Positions 26,856 through 37,712 of a stretch of 37,712 nucleotides of DNA are shown in pieces (the first letter of the stretch is position 1; every line of letters starts with the position of its first letter). The stretch lies in NCBI GenBank assembly GCA_003614735.1, contig KZ992508.1:1-37712 (forward strand), read 5' to 3'. The notes beneath the pieces were generated by a model. The model ran no database searches. It was not told the DNA's origin and saw nothing but the letters and a program-made list of their open reading frames with translations. This DNA comes from Thamnocephalis sphaerospora. Lineage: Eukaryota; Zoopagomycota; Zoopagomycetes; Zoopagales; Sigmoideomycetaceae. A program made the position numbers and the translations under genes.

Positions 26856-27795
26856 GCAGACAGGGCGAGTACGCGCGCAGTAGTAGTAGCAGTAACTTGA
26901 AGCAGTGCAAACGTCAGTGACGCATACAGTCGGCAGACGCAGTAGTTTGCAGCGGCAAGTAGGTCGGCAACAGCGGCAACTCGTAGAGCAAAACTATGGC
27001 ACACACACAAACACACGGGGCAGCTGGTTGGTGAGACTAGGCCGCAGGCAAGAGCACAACAAAAGGCGGCGGCAGAGGTGGGATCGACCGGCCGGCGAGA
27101 AAGACACAAGCGAGCAAAGAGAAAGAGTGGCGGTGGGGTACGTGTACAAAGAGACACACGCACACGGCAGCGCGGCAACGGCAAAAAGGACGCGTGCCTT
27201 GGTACCACCCACTGGGCAACAAGCGGCAGGCAGATAACAGTTCACAGACCGACAGGGAGGCGTGGTAGGATTACGGCGAGAAAAGGAAGCGGCGCTTGCG
27301 GTGCGTTTGGAAGTAGTCGTCCAGAGGAATAGGTGCAAGTTGGCGCGGGCATCAGCTCGGCACGCCACTGCCAACATGTCCGTTCGCGGAAGACAGCCTG
27401 CCGCACGTGACAGGGCGGTTCGTGGATTCATCCCAGCGGTGGTTACCAAATGCAGACGCGTCTGTGGGAGTGGCGCCCGTATGCGTGCGAATCATTTCAG
27501 GACAGCACGGTGAAACACAAACGCACAACATGCCAAGATGAGCATTGCGGCGATAGCAGAGGTGCAAGAGGTAGGAAAACCGCGGTTGCGGCTGTTTTCT
27601 GAGGAAAGACAAGGTAGGCGAACGCAGCGCACGACGACAAGAACGCGCAAAGAAAACGAGAATGGTGCAGGATAAAACAACCTCCGGTGGCGGTTATTCG
27701 GCACGAACACCAGCCGTAGCGGATAAAGAGCGCAAACCACAGATAGATATAGGGCATGGAGACAGTGAACACAAGAAACAGCGGGCAGAATGCAC
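26856..27795. other. Intergenic interval: acyl-CoA synthetase promoter and KDM5 3' flank
   Basis: About 940 bases. The left part is the 5' flank of the acyl-CoA synthetase and contains CA-rich stretches (about 27000-27015 and 27152-27166). The right part follows the stop of the demethylase gene. Long open frames on the minus strand (for example 27492-27995 and 27497-28429) are shadows of the triplet repeat in the other two frames. I see no supported gene. Confidence 0.5.
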
Positions 27796-31772
<3,977 letters not shown>

Positions 31773-33326
31773 CTACTGCGGTCGTAGTGCAAAAGAAGCG
31801 GGGAGCAGACGCGTGCACGCAGCAGCGGCAGCAGCAGCAGCAACCGTTAGGAAGGAGTGGGAGCGACGTATGCGTGCAAGAAGGAGGAAGATGGGGAAAG
31901 TGTGCAAACTGGAACGAGTTGATCGAAATGGCACCTGGTCAAATGGAAAAAGGGGCCTTACGGCTCAAGCATGCATGATGTCCGACTTACTTGCAAGATC
32001 ACGGGCGATGCACACCACTGCCAGCGTGGCGCAAGCAGCAAGCACGCGTGCGCGTGTATGCGTGTGCGCACTCTACAGCGATGCGCTAACCACCGATTTG
32101 AGGTGGCGTTATCGGTGACCGGTGTGCTGGTATTTGCGAGGAATGTCACGCGCGCGTGTACTCGCGTCTGTCCTGCAGCACAACGCCTGACAAACAAGAA
32201 TGTTGGTAACGACGATGGCGTAACAAGCTGACCGTCCGCCGATCCGTTAGTTGGTCGGTCGATTGGCCGATTGGTTGGTCCGTCGGCCGAATATCCCTTG
32301 ATGCTCGATCAAGCAGGCCACGGCCAGTCTTAACGCGTGTGGGCGGGTGGGTGGGTGTATACGGCTAAACTTGCGGATGTAGATGGGTGTGCAGATGTGC
32401 GACAGACACGCCTACCAACGGTGCGTCTCGCACGGGCAGTCGCAGAGGCGTCGGGCAATGCTGCCGCGCGTCTCCAATAGAGCCAGCAACACAGGCCAGC
32501 AAGATGGCAGGTCTATGCCTTGCGTGACCACAAGGCCACCAGGCGGATTAACGTTGATGTGGTTGGGTGAGTGGGTGACGCCCGATGATGACGATGATGT
32601 CGACGATGTCGACGTTATCCAGAGCAGCAGCGTCGATGGCACACCGAGCGGGATGGGCTGCAATAGGACGGCGGATGGGCGCTGGGCACGGACGGCCGGT
32701 GATGCGAAGATGGCGCCACGTGGGCGAGTATCCCCTGCAGCGGTGGCAGCAGCGCGGGGCGGTGCTGGAGGCCGCAAGACGGCAAAGGATGAAGGATAGC
32801 AAAGCGGCGGATGCGGCCGATAGCAGGAAGAAAGACGCAGATGGGCGGAGCGAAGAGGCGAGCGCGCACAGAGATCACAAAATGCATGCCACCCACTCAC
32901 CACGCACCCACTCACATCCATCCAAGGAGCGAATCGCATGTGGCGTCATCCCAGGGTGAAAGCCCACCAACCCCCTCCTCCTTCTCAACCACGGCCACCA
33001 GGGTAGGCCGAGACCAGCGCAGACAAATCACTGGTTTAGCGGTCCAACTGGCCAGCCAGCCAGGCGGACACCAGCGGCCCTTGGGTGTCAAAGTCAGAGG
33101 CCCTGCGATGCATGAACATGTTCATCCTTTTGGATGATGGACGAATGTGTAAAGGGCCAGCGTGACCCACATTCAGCTGCCCACCACCCCCGCCACCCAC
33201 CACAGACCCTTGAGCTTACCCAAAATGACAGGCCACACGCCCGTCAACCAGTGTGACTGAATCTTTTGCTTACCCCTCGTCCACCCTCATTGCCACCGCT
33301 GCAGTCAGTCTATGGTCCATCTTTTC

Positions 33327-33353
33327 ACCACCACCACCACCACCACCACCACC
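33327..33353. repeat. (CCA/CAC)n microsatellite
   Basis: A near-perfect run of CCA triplets at about 33327-33353, in the non-coding divergent region. Confidence 0.85.
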
Positions 33354-33568
33354 CCTATACGCATACACCTACACCAACCACAGCAATAGCGCCGGCGGCG
33401 GCGGTGTGTATGCGTGGGCGTATGGGCGTGCGCGTGTGTACGGCTGACATTCAAAGACCGCAGCGTGAATGGTCTAGCCAACAAAAACGCCCCTCCCACT
33501 CCTACGTTGCCGGAACAAGTAGCGCCCATCTCGACAACGCTCCGCCGGTCGGTTGCTGCCTAGCACAA

Positions 33569-33588
33569 CGACGACGACGACGACGACG
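33569..33588. repeat. (GAC)n microsatellite near the 5-phosphatase start
   Basis: A run of GAC triplets just before the first candidate ATG of the 5-phosphatase. In the frame of that ATG it would encode polyaspartate, but no upstream ATG is in frame: a TAG closes the frame at 33561-33563. Confidence 0.8.
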
Positions 33589-33605
33589 GTAGCTCGGGAC
33601 AAGGT

Positions 33606-36600
33606 ATGCGCTGGTCATGGCCGGGCCTGTGCCGTCCCGACGGGCAAGCTGCGCGTGGACGGTCGCAGCACCGGCACCATCCATTTGGCCTGCGAAGCTG
33701 GCGGCGGACTTTGGCACGAGCACGCTGGACGACCAGACCACGGCGCCGCAGCGGCAGCCGTACAGGAGGTGATGGGAGCCTACCGGCCGATGATCGGGGA
33801 CGTACGTCGGCGCCATGTGGACATCGACATCAGCATCGGCGGATCGCTGGTCGCTCGCTGGGACTGCCTGCTGACCAACGTCAGTGGCCGTATGGCATGC
33901 GCTGGTTGGGGCCGGCCACGCGTCGCAAGGAAGCGACACGGGGGCGCCGCAGTCGACGCCCGCTATCGGCGAATGCCCATGCCCATGATCTAGTCGTCAC
34001 GGCTACCGGCGCAGGTTGTGACAGTTCCGATGCTTCCGAGCGCCACGTCGGCAACGCTCGTCCGCTCGTCTCGGCCACACGCCTGTCGCATCACCAGCCA
34101 CAAATCAGTCGAGCGGATACCACGCGCACACTGGCAGCTGGCGCTGGGCAGGCATGTCAGGTCCCCCCACATCGCCCATCAGATGGCAATAGCCGGGGTA
34201 AGTCGAGAAGCGTCCATCGGCCAACATCGGCACTGCGGTTTACCAAATTGGGCGCTGGCATACCATCCGTCCTGGGACAATCTATGACGACAGTGCTGGA
34301 AACACATTCGCCTAAAGCGGCTGTCGTTGCACCAGTATCTGCGGCTGACCAGCAGATCCGCTGGCGCCAACAGCTGTGGCGACGGTTAGGCACCATGTTT
34401 GAAGCTTGGTCGTGGCCAAAACACAAACGAGATACGCTGCGCCCGACCGGCTCTAAAGCTGAATCCACAGCGGAAACCACCGTGCTGCCGACTGACAACG
34501 TGTCCGCTGCGCTAGACCAGCATGGGTTAAAGCTGTTTATCGGCACGTGGAACATGAATGGCCGCGTAAGTAGTTATGGCGCAGAGTTATATGGATCCTC
34601 TGTTCACGTGTCGTATCTTGCTTCCAGGAGCCACCCGTGTCGCTGGCGCCCTTTCTGCCAAAGCCTGAAGGGTCGGGTGACGAGCATGGTCAGCAGACAG
34701 CGGATGTCGCCACACCAGCATACCATCTCGTGGTGGTTGGTACGCAAGAGTGTCTCAGTACGGCGGGCAGTGCCGTCTTTTTTGCACCAGAGCATGCCAC
34801 CTGGGAGCAGCGCATATCTACGTGGCTCGGCGACGATTATGCGCTGATCGGCTGCGAAGGCATGGGCGCACTGCATCTGGCCATTTTTGCCTGGCGTCCG
34901 TGCTGGCGCTGGATTCGTGGTAAGTGCATGCTGTGGTGGCCGGCCACCGGCGCACCGATCTGACTGATTAGCACGGCTGGCATGCGACAGCGGTCGAGTC
35001 GGCTCAGGTGGCCACCGGCATGGCTGGCATCCTCGGCAACAAGGGCGCCGTCGGCATTTCCGTTCTGCTGGGCGACACATCGCTGCTTTTTGTCAATGCA
35101 CATTTGGCAGGTACGCTGCTGGTGGCCATAGGCGCTATTTGCCCCTGGGCACGCCCATACATATGCTCACGACCGAAAACGTGGTGGGCACGGACATATT
35201 AGCGCATCAGGATCGCGTCAAACTGCGTAATCACGACTATGCACGCATCGAGCGAGAACTGCAGCTCCACGCATACGAACTGGCTGGCGACAATGCGAGT
35301 GGACGCACCGGTAGATGACGATACATGCGCGCCCGATGCTGCATGACGGCACTCACACGTTACACGCATAAACAGCAGACACTCGCGCATCCATGCGCGC
35401 TAGCGACCGGTTCGACGTGACCTTTTGGCTGGGAGACCTCAACTACCGTGCCGAAGCTACGCGCCAGCAGGCGGACGTTTGGATCAACGCAGGAGAGCTT
35501 GAGGTGAGTCTTACGCGAACGCTGCAATGGTACGCAATGTTCTAACCGCGTTCTATTGGCATCGTGCTAGTCGCTGCTGGAAAAGGACCAGCTGCTGCGC
35601 GAGAGAAACGCTGGTCGCGTATTCCAGGGTTACGACGAGGCTCCCATCGAGTTTCCGCCCACGTACAAATTTGACGTGATGCCGCCAAGACACACCACGC
35701 ATCGCAACGGAAAGCGGTGGCGCCGCGCACTTTCCATGGACTTTAGCGATGTAGACGTATACGGTACCCGCACTTTTGCCACCGCACTCGCACTTGCGGC
35801 CGGCGACGGTATCGGTGAAGACGCGGCAAGCTTTATGACGTTTGCAACGGTGCGTGCAGAAGCAGTGGCGTTGGGACGTCCAGCGCCGCAGCACGCTCTG
35901 CATGCAATCCCACCGCCAGCACCGCCGGTCTACGCCTCTTCGACAACTTCGGTGCGCTCCTTGGCCACCAGCCAATCAGTGTCCGATTGGCCGCTGCTGG
36001 CCTGGGATAGAAGCGGGGACGAGACTGGCGATGAACGACTTGCGGTCGTGTCGACGGCCTGGATGTCGCGCTACGATACAAGCCACAAGCGACGTGTGCC
36101 TTCCTGGACAGACCGCATTCTCTTTCGCCTGCGCCGGCTGCCAAACACGCCCGCGCCTTTAGGCGACGATGAAAACACCATGCACTGTCTGCGCTACAGC
36201 GCTGTCATGGAAATGATGGGCTCGGATCACCGCCCAGTAGTAGGCGTCTATCGCGTGCCGTTCTGCTGGACAACAGCTTGCACCGCCAGTGATGACGACG
36301 ACGATCAAGCGTCAGTCTCCACGGGAAAGAAGAGTAAGAGTAGCATGGTCCGAGGTATAGACAAACAGGAGAAACTGGCAGTCACCTGGCTGCAGATGGC
36401 GTCCAAAGAAGATGCAGCCGTAACATCAGCGCTCACCGTGCTGCCTGGGCCCATTGGCATGCCAGCCGCTCCACTGGCCGCGACAGCTGCCGTGCCAATA
36501 TTGAATGTGGTGTCGGCCGCTGGCGACAGTGGCGCGGGCATTGCGACCTTGCAGGCACGCACGGAGCGCCTGCGCGCCCGCCTTCGCCGTGCTGTCGCTT

Positions 36601-36671
36601 TACCTGCTATGTATGATATAGTGCCTGCAGACAGTGCCAAACAACTTGCTCTGCCTGAAGCGTGCAAATAG
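33606..36671 (+). CDS. Inositol polyphosphate 5-phosphatase
   Basis: Removes the 5-phosphate from phosphoinositides such as PI(4,5)P2, or from soluble inositol phosphates. The catalytic fold begins at about 34528 (LKLFIGTWNMNGREPPVSLA across intron 34566-34631). Next come HLVVVGTQECLS, WEQRISTWLGDDYALIG, VATGMAGILGNKGAVGISVL, LLFVNAHLAAHQDRVKLRNH, the Mg-binding motif VTFWLGDLNYRAEA, PPTYKFDV, the catalytic VPSWTDRILFRL and GSDHRPVVGVYRV. All signature residues are present. About 138 residues (35682-36095) separate PPTYKFDV from VPSWTDR, where the family usually has 15-25. The C-terminal 130 residues are low complexity with no CAAX box. No SAC domain is visible, so it is not synaptojanin type. 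Introns end in the catalytic part at 35554 or so. The N-terminal 300 residues (33606-34515) are Arg/His/Ser-rich and match nothing; the true start may be at 34284 (MTTVLETHS) or on other exons. Confidence 0.88.
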
Positions 36672-36927
36672 CACTCGGACAGCGTGTATAATTATATTGC
36701 GCCGGGATTGACCAGCGCACACTTGCACTTTAGTTTACCCATTGACAAGCACGCACAGCTGCTTGGTTACCTTGCTTAACGCTGACATTTATATGCATAG
36801 TTACACAGTATAAAGCGCGCCACAGAGCAGTACATCACTATTGCAAGCGCCCATTAAATGCAGCACTGTACAGATGGGTCGACTTGCGAGCAAACTCGGC
36901 GCAGCCATCAGTTAGCGGACCACAGCA

Positions 36928-37494
36928 CTAGCTCAGCTCAAACTGACCCAGCATCGACTCGAGTTCGCCCATGAGCCGGTCAGTCTCGGCTTCATTGTCC
37001 GTTTCTCGTGTGCCTGCCACGGCAAATGTGGCACTTCTTGGTCGGCGTGGGCTGCCATTATCGGCCGTGTCCCCATCCTCTTTGCCATCATCCTGAACGG
37101 CAATGGCGCGCAATCGATCGGTGATCAGATCTAGCGAGGCCGCCGTCTGTTCTACATTAGGTCGCGTGCCGCCTGACCGCGCCATCGTCCTAGTACAATG
37201 TAGCTGCACATAATGTCTTAGAAGCGCAATGATCTGAGAACAAGCAACGTCAGCGCACACCGTCGACGGAAGCAGGCTGTCGGTACTACCCGCCCAGTTG
37301 GCCGACGCTGCATGTTACCTGTTCAATCTGCACAATGGTAGATCGCCGTTCCCCCATATACTCGTACTCTGTGTCCTCGGGCGACATGGCTTCGTCACTT
37401 GGCATGGCCATTGCCTTTTGTCGTATGCTTCGCAGCTGCCGCAGGCGTGTTAAGCGCGTACGCGCCATGTCCAGCGGCGACTGACTCTGCGAGC
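36928..37494 (-). CDS. Unrecognised protein, partial (3' exons)
   Basis: I do not recognise the family. Two exons are supported by a good intron (donor GTAACA at about 37314, branch-like GCTGACGTTG, acceptor CAG before ATCATTGCG). The first (up to 37494, after a TATCAG acceptor) encodes GSQSQSPLDMARTRLTRLRQ, LRSIRQKAM, then YEYMGERRSTIVQIEQ. The second encodes IIALLRHYVQLHCTRTMARS, VEQTAASLDLITDRLRAIAV, an acidic stretch and the end GELESMLGQFELS. The sequence is hydrophilic, likely helical and possibly coiled coil in parts; there is no signal peptide or membrane span. An upstream exon probably lies between 37495 and the window edge but cannot be fixed; a start inside the first exon at 37468 (MARTRLTRL) is also possible. 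It is convergent with the 5-phosphatase, 256 bases apart. Confidence 0.5.
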
Positions 37495-37712
37495 CTGATA
37501 GGTCCACCGATGCACCTACGTCACAACATTCCGCCCAGCACCTGGCGTAAGTGGGCGCAAGCCTGGTGCTCATACAACCGTCTGCTTACCAGTTTGCAGC
37601 AGCAACAACACGCAGTCTACGCAATTCGACACCACCGCTGCATCGACGCTTAGCTACGATAGACTATGGCGAATGAAATGCAATAAACGCACTAACCCAG
37701 GTGTAGCGGACT

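Noticed and set aside
32412-32939. 175-residue minus-strand open frame in the KDM5/5-phosphatase spacer
   Set aside because: Ser/Pro-rich translation of repeat-laden DNA with no recognisable motif.

Overview
The window is eukaryotic nuclear DNA, most likely from a fungus. Genes lie on both strands, are cut by many very small GT-AG introns (about 45-110 nt, a few longer), and are rich in simple triplet repeats. No prokaryotic operon, phage, plasmid, CRISPR array, tRNA or rRNA was seen. The gene set fits a fungus: an anoctamin/Ist2 protein, a Ubp15/USP7 enzyme, a Rum1/KDM5-type demethylase, P450, a fungal ML-domain lipid carrier. A USP48-type ubiquitin protease, which budding yeast lacks, suggests a basidiomycete or an early-diverging lineage. 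I cannot place it more closely.

Layout, left to right: (1) 1-1588 (+) 3' part of an anoctamin/TMEM16 gene. (2) 1949-6930 (-) complete USP7/Ubp15 ubiquitin hydrolase. (3) 7883-9458 (+) LUC7, a U1 snRNP splicing factor, with a 7-nt micro-exon. (4) 9824-14696 (-) USP48-like ubiquitin hydrolase with DUSP-like modules and a ubiquitin-like tail. (5) 14957-15881 (+) steroid 5-alpha-reductase family enzyme. (6) 16169-18254 (-) cytochrome P450 with a 25-nt micro-exon. (7) 18255-23841, a gene-poor stretch holding only two intronless genes for small secreted proteins: a cysteine-rich repeat protein (19985-20776, -) and an ML/NPC2-like lipid-binding protein (22003-22491, -). (8) 23842-26855 (-) long-chain acyl-CoA synthetase. 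(9) 27796-31649 (-) JmjN-ARID-PHD-JmjC-C5HC2 histone H3K4 demethylase ending in a run of 33 glutamines. (10) 33606-36671 (+) inositol polyphosphate 5-phosphatase with a large insertion in its catalytic domain. (11) 36928-37494 (-) part of an unrecognised gene.

Neighbouring genes are not a pathway in the bacterial sense. Several concern nuclear regulation (two deubiquitinases, a splicing factor, a histone demethylase) and several concern lipids (5-alpha-reductase, P450, ML protein, acyl-CoA synthetase, 5-phosphatase, anoctamin).

Gene models were built by hand: each intron was placed so that the translated exons rejoin known family motifs in frame. Internal boundaries are strong where a motif spans the junction. 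5' ends are weaker, especially for USP48, the 5-phosphatase and the last gene. No single clearly undescribed system stands out. The most unusual points are the micro-exons, the high use of GTAGGY donors next to a LUC7 gene, a possible membrane-anchored USP7 isoform, the polyQ-ended demethylase and the interrupted 5-phosphatase.
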